From assembly GCF_023283845.1 (NCBI RefSeq), contig NZ_JAKILC010000020.1:34635-98634 (forward strand): a stretch of DNA of 64,000 nt. The letters are read 5' to 3'. The DNA is from Shewanella marinintestina (GTDB lineage Bacteria > Pseudomonadota > Gammaproteobacteria > Enterobacterales > Shewanellaceae). This document shows, in pieces, positions 53,138 through 61,416 of the stretch. A program made the position numbers and the translations under genes. Each line of letters opens with the position of its first letter. Position 1 is the first letter of the stretch. A model generated the notes under the pieces. That model saw nothing but the letters and a program-made list of their open reading frames with translations. It was not told the origin of the DNA and made no database searches.

Positions 53138-53255
53138 AGTTATTTAGTCTTTCACGCTAATAATTGGTGAAAATAATAATATGATGCTGAGTTTATAAAT
53201 GAAAGTAAAAGTTAAATAATTGTTTAAGCTGTTGTATATTATAGGTTTATAAAAC

Positions 53256-53274
53256 TTGGCACGGAAAGTGGATT
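53256..53274 (+). promoter_or_regulatory. Sigma-54 promoter of pspA
   Basis: TTGGCAC at 53256-53262 is an ideal -24 element. Ten bases after its GG stands GTGGATT (GG where TTGC is usual), so the -12 box is imperfect. It lies about 40 bases upstream of the pspA start and downstream of the divergent pspF gene, as expected for PspF control. Confidence 0.72.
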
Positions 53275-53312
53275 ATATTTATCGAATCCAACGTTAATTA
53301 GAGGAAATTATT

Positions 53313-53996
53313 ATGGGAATCTTTTCACGCTTTGCAGACATCATTAACTCGAATATCAGCGCATTACTTGATAAGGCTGAAGATCCAGAAAAAATGGTAC
53401 GTCTGATCATTCAAGAAATGGAAGATACTCTTGTTGAAGTACGTTCAACCTCAGCTAAAGTGCTAGCCGAGAAAAAAGAGATCATCCGTCGTATCGCTAA
53501 AGTACAAGAGCAAGTTCACGACTGGGAAAGCAAAGCTGAGTTAGCCTTGTCGAAAGACCGTGAAGACCTTGCTAAGGCTGCATTAGTAGAAAAGCAAAAA
53601 GCTAATGACCTTGCACAAACGTTAGCAGCTGAGTTAGTGGTGGTAGAAGAGCATATTTTACGCCTTAAAGAAGAAGTTAACTTGCTACAAGAAAAGTTAG
53701 CCGACGCAAAAGCTCGCCAAAAGACCATTATTATGCGCAAGCAGACAGCATCTTCTCGCTTAGAAGTGAAGAAGCAGCTTGATTCGAGCAAAATAGATAA
53801 CGCAATGAGCAAGTTTGAGCAATATGAGCGCCGCGTTGAGGGGTTAGAGTCTCAAGTTGACGCCTATGACCTAGGTAATAAGAATCCACTTGATGATGAA
53901 TTTGCTGCCTTAGAAGCTGAAGATTCTGTAAATGCAGAGCTTGAAGCGCTTAAAGCAAAAATGAAGGACAGCAAAGCTAAATCTAAAGCAAAGTAA
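53313..53996 (+). CDS. pspA: Phage shock protein A
   Basis: A 227-residue peripheral inner-membrane protein made almost entirely of long coiled coils, with the amphipathic N-terminal helix MGIFSRFADIINSNISALL and the conserved EDPEKMVRLIIQEM segment. It binds stressed membranes as an ESCRT-III-like oligomer and inhibits PspF when idle. The start is preceded by GAGG. It is followed by pspB after 21 bases. Confidence 0.97.
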   Translation: MGIFSRFADIINSNISALLDKAEDPEKMVRLIIQEMEDTLVEVRSTSAKVLAEKKEIIRRIAKVQEQVHDWESKAELALSKDREDLAKAALVEKQKANDLAQTLAAELVVVEEHILRLKEEVNLLQEKLADAKARQKTIIMRKQTASSRLEVKKQLDSSKIDNAMSKFEQYERRVEGLESQVDAYDLGNKNPLDDEFAALEAEDSVNAELEALKAKMKDSKAKSKAK

Positions 53997-54017
53997 AAAC
54001 CAAAAAGGAGTTGAGTT

Positions 54018-54251
54018 ATGGACGCAGATATTTTGATGGCCCCAATTATTATTTTTATGGTCATTGTGGCTCCAATATGGTTGATACTTCATTACCGCAG
54101 TAAGAGGCAAGTTAGCCAAGGACTTACAGAAGAAGAGTTTAACCAGTTAAACGAGCTTATTGCTAAAGCAGACAAGATGTCGCACCGTATTGAAACACTG
54201 GAAGCAATCTTAGACAGCGAGGCGCCGCAATGGAGAAATCGTCATGATTAA
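54018..54251 (+). CDS. pspB: Phage shock protein B
   Basis: A 77-residue inner-membrane protein with one N-terminal helix (about residues 7-27, MAPIIIFMVIVAPIWLIL) and a cytoplasmic leucine-zipper-like tail (EEEFNQLNELIAKADKM). It works with PspC to sense membrane stress and relieve PspA inhibition of PspF. AAGGAG stands 9 bases before the ATG. Confidence 0.96.
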   Translation: MDADILMAPIIIFMVIVAPIWLILHYRSKRQVSQGLTEEEFNQLNELIAKADKMSHRIETLEAILDSEAPQWRNRHD

Positions 54252-54315
54252 GATGACGATCCCCACCCCGGTTAATAAGCAACATTATTTAAATAACTCA
54301 TAGGAGGAAGTGCAG

Positions 54316-54708
54316 ATGAGCGAAGGAAATAGAACGTTATATCGAATTCCTCAATCAGGTAAAATTGCAGGTGTTTGTTCAGGGATTGCAGATTACTTTA
54401 ATTTTGAAACTTGGTTAGTCAGAGTCGTTGCAGCTTCAATTTTTTTACTCGGCGGCTCTGGCATTGTGTTAATCATCTATGTGCTACTTTGGATGATTTT
54501 GGATATTAAGCCCGGCACTGGTAAGAACGAAGTCTTAAATAAAGAAATTGGACTGAAGAAAAAGGTATGGCAGTCAGGTGAGCCAGCTAAAATGGCATTA
54601 AGGGACGTAAATAGCCAATTTAGATCACTTGAAGTGAGATTGCAGAATCTTGAACGTCATGTCACTTCTGATAATTACGACCTTAAAAGTCAAATCAACA
54701 ATTTATAG
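54316..54708 (+). CDS. pspC: Phage shock protein C
   Basis: A 130-residue PspC-domain protein. The cytoplasmic start holds LYRIPQSGKIAGVCSGIADYF, followed by one membrane segment (about 40-65) and a coiled-coil tail (LRDVNSQFRSLEVRLQNLERHV). It signals with PspB. The start is ATG 54316, with AGGAGG at 8 bases. The GTG two codons earlier would lie too close to that site. It ends about 100 bases before ycjX. Confidence 0.95.
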   Translation: MSEGNRTLYRIPQSGKIAGVCSGIADYFNFETWLVRVVAASIFLLGGSGIVLIIYVLLWMILDIKPGTGKNEVLNKEIGLKKKVWQSGEPAKMALRDVNSQFRSLEVRLQNLERHVTSDNYDLKSQINNL

Positions 54709-54808
54709 TGGCACGAATTCAAGCCACAAATAAGCGATAAATTACAGTTCAATGACGGGGCAGGTTATACTGCCCAAGAACTTTCTCTAGCGGGTTTTAC
54801 TTCATTTT

Positions 54809-56254
54809 ATGTCAAGTCTTAAACGCTCCCTCAAAAAACTCAGTAAAAATACTCAAGCTGTTGCGCTTAGAACCACTGATAAAAACTTACGCCTAGCGGT
54901 AACGGGTTTAGCTGGCGCAGGTAAAACGGCTTTTATCACCGGCTTGGTTAATCAACTACTGCATAGTGGACTTAGCGAAACTAGTGCTCACTTGCCTCTT
55001 TGGAAAGTTGCTCGCGATGGTCGCCTTTATGGCGTAAAACGCGATATGCAACCAGACTTAACAATTCCAAGTTTTAATTATGATGCGGCAATACAATCTT
55101 TAACCGCAGAACCTGCCAGTTGGCCAGTATCGACTCGAAGTATTAGTGAATTGCGGCTCGCGATTAAGTATCGTCCGGCAAAAGGCTTATTATCAAAATT
55201 TACCGATAGCGCGACACTTTATTTAGATATTGTTGATTATCCTGGTGAGTGGTTGCTCGACTTGCCTATGTTAAAACTGTCATTTCAGCAGTGGTCTAAC
55301 ACCCAAGTTGAAAGAAAGGCGATATTTGAGCGCTCTAGTTATTTCGCAGAATTTAGCCAGTTAGTGCAGAGTGTCGACTTAGCGGCCACTGCAGATGAGC
55401 TAAAACTGCAGCAAATCGCTGATTGTTATCAAAAGCTATTACAAGATTGTGTGACTAACCATGGCTTTTATTATGCTCAGCCAGGACGACTGTTGTTACC
55501 TGGTGAACTTGAAGGTACACCTGTTTTGGCATTGTTCCCGTTGCTTGAACTGGACGAAATAGGCTTTGAATCGTTAGAGCAATCTGCCGCAAACAGTTTC
55601 TATCACACCTTAAAGCTGCGCTATAAAGAGTACGTGGCGCGTGTGGTTAAGCCTTTTTATCATGATTACTTTGCTAAGTTTGATAGGCAGTTATTGCTAG
55701 TTGATTGTTTTACCCCGCTAAATCGCGGGCATGCTCAGTTTGAAGATATGAATTCAGCGATACATGCGGTGATGGAAAGTTTTCAATTTGGTCAGTCGAG
55801 TTTATTAAAACGCTTATTCTCACCGAAAATCGATAAACTACTGTTTGCAGCGAGTAAGGTCGATCATATTACTCGAGACCAACAAGGTAATGTACTGTCA
55901 TTACTGACCCAGTTAGTTCATCAAAGTCAGCAACATGCCAAATTTGAAGGTTGTGAAGTTGAAACGATGGCTATTAGCGCTATTAAATCGACGACTCATG
56001 GCATGGTTAAGCAAAATGGTGGTGAGATAGAAGTTGTGCGCGGCACCGAACTTAAGCAGCAGACTCCTGTAACGCTATACCCGGGCGAAGTCCCTAAATC
56101 CTTACCTTCTGCGGACTTTTGGAAAAGCCAGGGGTTTGAATTTGTTAATTTTGCGCCAATGAAAAACCAACAATCCCGACGTAGCAGTGCGGATTTTGAA
56201 CATATTCGTTTAGATCATGTATTGCAGTATTTGCTTGGTGATAAATTGCAGTAG
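54809..56254 (+). CDS. ycjX: YcjX-like P-loop GTPase/ATPase (DUF463)
   Basis: A 481-residue cytoplasmic protein with Walker A GLAGAGKT at 33-40 and a downstream DYPGEWLLDLPM segment that acts as the switch region in the family. It is a stress-related NTPase usually encoded next to psp genes and ycjF. Its biochemical role is not settled. The distance from pspC is 100 bases without a terminator, so it is likely part of the psp transcript. Confidence 0.93.
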   Translation: MSSLKRSLKKLSKNTQAVALRTTDKNLRLAVTGLAGAGKTAFITGLVNQLLHSGLSETSAHLPLWKVARDGRLYGVKRDMQPDLTIPSFNYDAAIQSLTAEPASWPVSTRSISELRLAIKYRPAKGLLSKFTDSATLYLDIVDYPGEWLLDLPMLKLSFQQWSNTQVERKAIFERSSYFAEFSQLVQSVDLAATADELKLQQIADCYQKLLQDCVTNHGFYYAQPGRLLLPGELEGTPVLALFPLLELDEIGFESLEQSAANSFYHTLKLRYKEYVARVVKPFYHDYFAKFDRQLLLVDCFTPLNRGHAQFEDMNSAIHAVMESFQFGQSSLLKRLFSPKIDKLLFAASKVDHITRDQQGNVLSLLTQLVHQSQQHAKFEGCEVETMAISAIKSTTHGMVKQNGGEIEVVRGTELKQQTPVTLYPGEVPKSLPSADFWKSQGFEFVNFAPMKNQQSRRSSADFEHIRLDHVLQYLLGDKLQ

Positions 56255-56297
56255 CTTTTATCCAGCGTGTCGCGACAGTGTAATTAAGTGAGTATTT

Positions 56298-57398
56298 ATG
56301 TCAGCAGGTGATAGTGCCATTAAAAAGCAGCAAAGATTCGAAGAGAGTGAATCTCAAGTTGAGCTAAAGATTACGGCTGCCAATCGTTTTGACGATGAGG
56401 TCGAGTTTGTAGAAAAAGATAACTTTTCTGATACTGAATTAGAGGAGCTTGTTGACGAGCGGTTAGCTGGGTTTGACTCGTTAGAGCAAGATCATACAAA
56501 CAAGAATGGTAACAGAAAAAAGAGTTTACTTGCCAAGTTATGCTTGTTAGGTATCGCGGTGGTTGTTTTTGTTGAAATGGTGATGAGTCTGCAAGCGGCT
56601 TTTAATCAAAGTACTTGGCTATTTTCACTTTATGCGGGGGTGACTGGCTTGGTCACTCTGTGGGCGGGTAAAGTCAGCTTTGCTGAGTGGCGTAAGCTAA
56701 AATCGTTAAAGCAGATTGAAGATACACAAAGCATAGGTAATCGATTAGTACAAAGTATGCAGATGGGCGAAGCCGATCCATTTATTGATTCAGTGATCGA
56801 TAAGCTACCGCAAACAAAGCAAACCAGTCGTTATCTAGACAGTGTTACATCTGAGCATAATGATGCTGAGAAATTGGTTTTATTTGACTCGATTGTGTTA
56901 ATCGAACGAGATTTAGTGGCAAAAAAAATAGTTCGCCGTTTTGCGCAAGAGTCGGCACTATTGCTAGCCGCGAGCCCACTTGCTGTATTAGATATGGCAA
57001 TTATATTGTGGCGCAATCAAAGTATGATTAATAAGATCGCTGCTTGTTACGGAGTCGAGCTTGGCTATTGGAGCAGGATAAAGCTGATCCGCAGTATCAT
57101 TGCAAATATTATTTATGCAGGTTCTAGTGAGATTATCACTGACTTAGGTACGCAATTATTGTCAGTTGAAATGTCGGGTAAGCTTTCCGCTAGACTCGGT
57201 CAAGGTTTAGGTGGTGGATTGTTAACTGCAAGGCTAGGGTATCAAGCAATGTCATTGTGTCGGCCTCTAGAGTTTAATGAGCAGTCTAAACCTAAACTCT
57301 CAGGGATCCATAAAGAACTCCTTATCGATCTTAAAGCGTTGTCAGCGAATGTATTATCTAAAACAATGAAGGCTGATAAAAGCGTACAATCTCGTTAG
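56298..57398 (+). CDS. ycjF: YcjF-like membrane protein (TIGR01620/DUF697 family)
   Basis: A 366-residue protein with a charged cytoplasmic N-terminal region of about 70 residues rich in Glu and Asp, two membrane segments at about 80-97 and 103-123, and a C-terminal domain with conserved ESALLLAASPLAVLDMAIILWRN and GLGGGLLTARLG. It pairs with YcjX in psp loci and its function is unknown. It is 43 bases behind ycjX, with a terminator after it. Confidence 0.92.
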   Translation: MSAGDSAIKKQQRFEESESQVELKITAANRFDDEVEFVEKDNFSDTELEELVDERLAGFDSLEQDHTNKNGNRKKSLLAKLCLLGIAVVVFVEMVMSLQAAFNQSTWLFSLYAGVTGLVTLWAGKVSFAEWRKLKSLKQIEDTQSIGNRLVQSMQMGEADPFIDSVIDKLPQTKQTSRYLDSVTSEHNDAEKLVLFDSIVLIERDLVAKKIVRRFAQESALLLAASPLAVLDMAIILWRNQSMINKIAACYGVELGYWSRIKLIRSIIANIIYAGSSEIITDLGTQLLSVEMSGKLSARLGQGLGGGLLTARLGYQAMSLCRPLEFNEQSKPKLSGIHKELLIDLKALSANVLSKTMKADKSVQSR

Positions 57399-57422
57399 TT
57401 ATAAAAATAGAGTTCAAGAGTA

Positions 57423-57455
57423 TCCCAATAGCGTTTAACGTTATTGGGATTTTTT
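57423..57455 (+). terminator. Terminator after ycjF
   Basis: The stem TCCCAATAGCG/CGTTATTGGGA (one G-U pair) with loop TTTAA is followed by six T. Confidence 0.9.
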
Positions 57456-57540
57456 ATCTGCGCTTAATTTCTGCTGCCGGACTGCTTAGTTTTTACTTCG
57501 ATAGCTGACTTCATAAATTCTCACTTGTAACATATTATTT

Positions 57541-57552
57541 ACAATTAATTGT
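57541..57552. promoter_or_regulatory. AT-rich palindrome upstream of megL
   Basis: ACAATTAATTGT is a perfect 12-base palindrome. A related half CAATTGTGTACAA follows a few bases later. It lies about 190 bases upstream of megL and could be an operator. No regulator can be named, and AT-rich sequence makes such matches fairly common. Confidence 0.3.
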
Positions 57553-57738
57553 TTGTCAATTGTGTACAACGAGTGTGATTTTTAATCGGACTAGTTCATG
57601 TTTGATATCTAAGGTTAAGCCAAACTTTGCTGTTCATTTCCCTATTAAACATGTGTTGGCTGACTTTATTAAGCTAATTTAAACAGAACTGGCGCTCACA
57701 ACGATTATAAAGTTAGTTAGCAATAAGGCGGGTAAAAT

Positions 57739-58920
57739 ATGCAGCAGAAATGGCAACCGGCAACACAAGTTATCCACGCAGGCCATGAGCGAAATGAAGC
57801 GGGGGCTTTAGTAAGTCCTTTGTGCCAAAGCGCGACTTTTGTATTTGATAATGCAGAGCAGGGCGGAGCAAGGTTTGCGGGAGCCGAACCAGGTTATATC
57901 TATACCCGTTTAGGTAATCCTACGACTGCGGAGTTAGAGCGCAAACTGGCAGCTTTGGAGGGCAGTGAAGCTGCGGCCGCTACAGCATCAGGTATGGCGG
58001 CTGTCTCGGCCGCTTTATTAGCCAATCTGAGTCATGGTGATCACTTAGTTGCATCGAATGCTGTCTACGGTTGCACATTTTCATTAATGAGCTCTCAGTT
58101 GGCAAAATTTGGCATACAGGTAACATTGGTTAATTTTAGCGATAGCGCAGCAATTGAATATGCCATTAAACCAAATACCAAGGTGATTTTTTGTGAAACT
58201 CCGGTTAATCCGCATCTAGATATTTATGATCTCGACATGATTGCAGCCATAGCGAACAAATACAGTTTGACTAGCGTCGTCGACAATACTTTTATGACGC
58301 CATTACTCCAACAACCAATTAAACACGGTATTGATATTGTTATACACAGTGCGACTAAGTACTTAAATGGCCACGGTGATGTCATTGCAGGTATTGTGTG
58401 TGCCAGCAATCAACAAATGGAAGTGATTAAGTATGAAGTGCTTAAGGACGTCGGAGCGGTTATTTCTCCGCATGATGCTTGGCTAATTTTACGAGGATTA
58501 AAAACACTCGATGTACGTCTAGAAAGGCATTGCGATAATGCACAAAAAGTGGCTGAATATTTAGAGCAACACTCTAAGGTATCTAAGGTTTATTACCCAG
58601 GTTTGAAAAGCCACAATGGGTTTAAATTACTTGGATCGCAAATGCGCAGAGCTGGTGGAGTCATTGCCTTTGAATTGGATGCAACGTTAGAAGAGTCGAT
58701 TAACTTCATTAATCAATTATCACTCTTTTCTATTGCGGTTAGTTTAGGTGATGCTGAGTCCCTTATTCAGCACCCCGCGTCAATGACACATTCCCCCTAT
58801 AGCGATGAAGAGCGAACCCAAGCAGGTATCAGTGATAGTCTATTGCGGATCTCTGTTGGTTTGGAGTCGGCTGAAGATATTATTCAAGCATTAAATTTGG
58901 GTCTAGATAGATTAACTTAA
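57739..58920 (+). CDS. megL: Methionine gamma-lyase
   Basis: A 393-residue PLP enzyme of the Cys/Met metabolism family that breaks L-methionine to methanethiol, 2-oxobutyrate and ammonia. PLP lysine is Lys207 (HSATKYLNGHGD), substrate/PLP contacts are in YIYTRLGNPT and SGMAAVSAAL, and Cys112 (VYGCTFSL) occupies the place of the cysteine typical of methionine gamma-lyases. That cysteine favours MegL over cystathionine gamma-synthase or gamma-lyase. It is cytoplasmic and transcribed alone; volatile sulphur release is a known trait of Shewanella. The start follows a weak ribosome-binding site (AAGGCGGG). Confidence 0.93.
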   Translation: MQQKWQPATQVIHAGHERNEAGALVSPLCQSATFVFDNAEQGGARFAGAEPGYIYTRLGNPTTAELERKLAALEGSEAAAATASGMAAVSAALLANLSHGDHLVASNAVYGCTFSLMSSQLAKFGIQVTLVNFSDSAAIEYAIKPNTKVIFCETPVNPHLDIYDLDMIAAIANKYSLTSVVDNTFMTPLLQQPIKHGIDIVIHSATKYLNGHGDVIAGIVCASNQQMEVIKYEVLKDVGAVISPHDAWLILRGLKTLDVRLERHCDNAQKVAEYLEQHSKVSKVYYPGLKSHNGFKLLGSQMRRAGGVIAFELDATLEESINFINQLSLFSIAVSLGDAESLIQHPASMTHSPYSDEERTQAGISDSLLRISVGLESAEDIIQALNLGLDRLT

Positions 58921-58941
58921 TCTCAAGATCCGCTATGTCAT

Positions 58942-58970
58942 AAAAAAGCCCAGTTTAATGCTGGGCTCTT
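58942..58970. terminator. Terminator between megL and the DASS transporter gene
   Basis: The stem AGCCCAG/CTGGGCT with a seven-base loop has an A-run on the left. It is strong for the minus-strand transporter gene and weaker for megL, since only CTTAGT follows on that side. Confidence 0.75.
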
Positions 58971-58988
58971 AGTCTCATGTTAATAAAG

Positions 58989-60383
58989 CTAAATATCCCA
59001 AAACATATGGGCGATGATGTAAAGTACTATCATACTAATAAAGTTAATGATAACCCCCGCTCGCATCATTTCAGATTGCTTGATGTAGCCAGAGCCATAA
59101 ACAATCGCATTAGGTGGGGTTGCTACTGGTAACATAAAGGCACAAGAGGCCGCGATACCAATTAGTACTGATAACATGACGGGGGATAGGCCTAGAGCTT
59201 CTGCAATTGCAGCAAATACGGGGACTAACAATGCAGCGCTCGCTGTATTACTAGCAAATTCCGTTAGCATGACCACAAACGCAATCACAACAAAGGTAAA
59301 TAAAGCCATGTGAGTATTACCGAAAATATCGGTGATCCAATGAGCTAGGAATACGCTGGTGCCGGTTGCTTTTAGAACAGCACTTAATGTTAGGCCACCA
59401 CCAAAAAGGATCAGTACGCCCCAATCAGTTGTTGTTTCTATTTTTTTCCATTTAACTAGGCCAAGACCCGCTAACAGTACTACCGCACTGAGTGCAACAA
59501 TCGTATCGAATTTTGCTATTCCACCTAAGGCCTGTGAGATCGGTTTACTGAAGATCCAGCAGCATACAGTCGAGATGAAGATCAGTAGGGTAACTTTTCC
59601 TGAAAATGTCAGTGAGTGCTGTTCTGTTTTGACTTCGCAAATCATTGAAAGGTCAGGTTTAAAATACATATAAAGCGCAATTAGCATCATCGGCAGCATA
59701 ATCGCGACAGTAATAAGACCAAACTCTAACCAGTCAGCAAAAGATAAACCAACTTGGGCTGCAGCAATGGCATTTGGTGGGCTACCAACTAAGGTTCCAA
59801 TACCACCGATATTTGCCGAATAAGCAATGCCTAGTAGTACAAAAAGGTAAGTGTTTTTATGTTTTGCAATATCAATTTGATGCAAGATCCCAAGGGCTAA
59901 AGGTAACATCATTGCAGTTGTTGCAGTGTTACTGATCCACATAGACAGACCTGCCGTGATCCCGAATAGCATTAAACAGGCTACAGATAAACGGCCTTTA
60001 GAAACCGTTAGCACTTTTTGGGCTATAAGTCGGTCAATTCCTTGGTGGTTAAGCGCCGCAGCTAATACAAAACCACCAAAGAATAGGTAAATAATTGGGT
60101 TGGCAAAGTGACTCATGGCAGACTGAGTTTCAAATACACCAAATAGCACCGCTAGAATGGGGATCATGATTGCTGTGACACTGATATGAATGGCTTCCGT
60201 TAACCATAAAATCGCAGCAAACACGAGAAGGGATAAACCAGTATTCACTCCTTCTTCGAAAGGTAAGAAGTTGTACATTAAAAACAACAGCAACAAATCG
60301 GCAGCAAGAATAATTAAGTTCTTCTGCTGTTTTGACATTTTACCATCAGCATTATCGGGTACTTTTGTAGATTCAAATGACAT
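58989..60383 (-). CDS. DASS/SLC13-family sodium:carboxylate (or anion) symporter
   Basis: A 464-residue inner-membrane transporter with about 11-12 membrane segments and the two SNT (Ser-Asn-Thr) motifs that bind sodium and substrate carboxylate: SMWISNTATTAMMLP and FASNTASAALLVP. The family hallmark GSPPNAIAAAQV and a related ATPPNAIVYGSGY are also present. Family members import C4-dicarboxylates, citrate or sulphate. The substrate cannot be told here, though dicarboxylates are likely. The start at ATG 60383 has GGA at 8 bases; 60395 is also possible but lacks a site. A CRP-like sequence lies upstream. Confidence 0.9.
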   Translation of the reverse strand: MSFESTKVPDNADGKMSKQQKNLIILAADLLLLFLMYNFLPFEEGVNTGLSLLVFAAILWLTEAIHISVTAIMIPILAVLFGVFETQSAMSHFANPIIYLFFGGFVLAAALNHQGIDRLIAQKVLTVSKGRLSVACLMLFGITAGLSMWISNTATTAMMLPLALGILHQIDIAKHKNTYLFVLLGIAYSANIGGIGTLVGSPPNAIAAAQVGLSFADWLEFGLITVAIMLPMMLIALYMYFKPDLSMICEVKTEQHSLTFSGKVTLLIFISTVCCWIFSKPISQALGGIAKFDTIVALSAVVLLAGLGLVKWKKIETTTDWGVLILFGGGLTLSAVLKATGTSVFLAHWITDIFGNTHMALFTFVVIAFVVMLTEFASNTASAALLVPVFAAIAEALGLSPVMLSVLIGIAASCAFMLPVATPPNAIVYGSGYIKQSEMMRAGVIINFISMIVLYIIAHMFWDI

Positions 60384-60766
60384 TGGAATGTCCATTATTA
60401 TTTTAGATGGCTCACTTTAGTTCAGCTTACTGCAAGTTCAAAATTCAGTTTGCCGTCGCAAACTTTCAAGATTGAGTGCATATTTTATGGTGTTAAGTCA
60501 CTTAATTTTGTCTTTTGTGACTGGCTTGACTGTTTTTTGTTCTGCTGTTTCGATTTTTTTATACAAAAAAGCACTAATTAGATTGAGGACCCAAGTTACT
60601 GAAAGTTAGTTGTTATCACCTAAGTGTGATCGGGATCGCTTTAGTGTGCTGATGGATGTGATGGTAAGCTCCTGCTAGCGAAATTCGAGAGCATGATCTA
60701 CCTTTTAATCGTGGCCAAGGAAATGGATTGCGGCCATTAATTTAAGGATAAATAAAAGGAGTTATT
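60384..60766. other. Divergent gap between the DASS transporter and comEA genes
   Basis: The 383 bases are without a gene. A CRP-like site is at 60622-60643. The part next to the transporter has T-rich runs (TTTTTTATACAAAAAA) but no promoter I can call. Confidence 0.5.
60622..60643. promoter_or_regulatory. CRP-like site between the DASS transporter and comEA
   Basis: The 22 bases match the classical CRP consensus at 16 positions, with perfect TGTGATC on the left and GATC in the centre right. It is about 239 bases from the transporter start and 124 bases from comEA. Carbon-source control of the carboxylate transporter would make sense, but comEA is closer. Confidence 0.45.
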
Positions 60767-61072
60767 ATGTATAAAGTAATCTTATCGGCTTTTTTACTGC
60801 TATCTATCTTCACAACTTTTCCATCTCAATCTGCCACCAAACCAGCAAAAGTCAATGCTGATACAACCGTGCAGAAAGCTCAATTAATTAAACTTAATAG
60901 TGCGACGGCTGCCGAGCTTTCCGCTTTAAAGGGTATTGGTGAAACCAAGGCGGCAGCCATTGTTGAGTACCGTAAGGCAAATGGGAAATTTGACTCTATT
61001 GAACAACTCACAGAAGTAAAAGGAATTGGTGAAAAGTTTATAGAGAAAAATCGAAGTAGATTAAGCCTGTAG
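60767..61072 (+). CDS. ComEA-like helix-hairpin-helix DNA-binding protein
   Basis: A 101-residue exported protein. The signal peptide ends near FPSQSA, followed by a short linker and a C-terminal double helix-hairpin-helix (INLNSA-like LIKLNSATAAELSALKGIGETKAAAIVEYR, then EVKGIGEKFIEKNRSRL) that binds DNA without sequence preference. In competent bacteria periplasmic ComEA pulls in DNA. Short ComEA proteins of this kind are widespread in Shewanella, and competence has not been shown from this gene alone. AGGAG precedes the ATG at 7 bases. Confidence 0.9.
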   Translation: MYKVILSAFLLLSIFTTFPSQSATKPAKVNADTTVQKAQLIKLNSATAAELSALKGIGETKAAAIVEYRKANGKFDSIEQLTEVKGIGEKFIEKNRSRLSL

Positions 61073-61094
61073 ATAAAATGTTCTTTGTTACGTT

Positions 61095-61118
61095 AAAAGC
61101 TCTTTTTTAAGAGCTTTT
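61095..61118 (+). terminator. Terminator after comEA
   Basis: The ten-base stem AAAAGCTCTT/AAGAGCTTTT with a four-T loop is followed by GTTT, 22 bases past the stop codon. Confidence 0.85.
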
Positions 61119-61239
61119 GTTTATAGAATCATCGATTAGACCCAATCTTGGCAAACTTAGGCGATAATCACTTGATTGCTGGTGATGCATGATAGATAAT
61201 GCGTCCGTTCTTTAGAGCAAGCCTCTAACAGAAATCGAT

Positions 61240-61350
61240 GGTGACCCTAGGGTCCCTCCGCAATGATAACTTGTGAACTCGGCCAGGCCTGGAAGGGAGC
61301 AACCGCAGCAAGTGACTCATGTGCCGGAGTGCGGCTCTAGGGGAGCCTCC
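61240..61350 (+). ncRNA. ffs: 4.5S / signal recognition particle RNA
   Basis: The conserved Ffh-binding helix is clear: GGCCAGGCCTGGAAGGGAGC with the GGAA tetraloop, followed by AACCGCAGCAAGTGAC and the CATGTGCCGG strand of the symmetric loop region. The outer stem pairs CCCTAG (61245-61250) with CTAGGG (61336-61341), and CCGCA with TGCGG. The ends are approximate. The RNA binds Ffh and directs membrane proteins to FtsY and the translocon. An integrase gene starts 66 bases downstream, making the 3' end of ffs the likely attachment site. Confidence 0.93.
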
Positions 61351-61416
61351 AAACTAAAGTCTAATCAAAGACTTATCTCAGAAAGACCTCAGGTGATACA
61401 CTTGGTGGTACACTCG

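Larger units (their letters stand above)
57399..57738. other. Gap between ycjF and megL
   Basis: The 340 bases hold the terminator at 57423-57455, an AT-rich palindrome at 57541-57552 (listed separately) and the megL promoter, which I cannot place exactly. No gene is visible. Confidence 0.55.

Noticed and set aside
61273..61416. N-terminal extension of the integrase into ffs
   Set aside because: The first 48 codons translate the SRP RNA and start with a non-ATG codon; ATG 61417 gives the family N-terminus.
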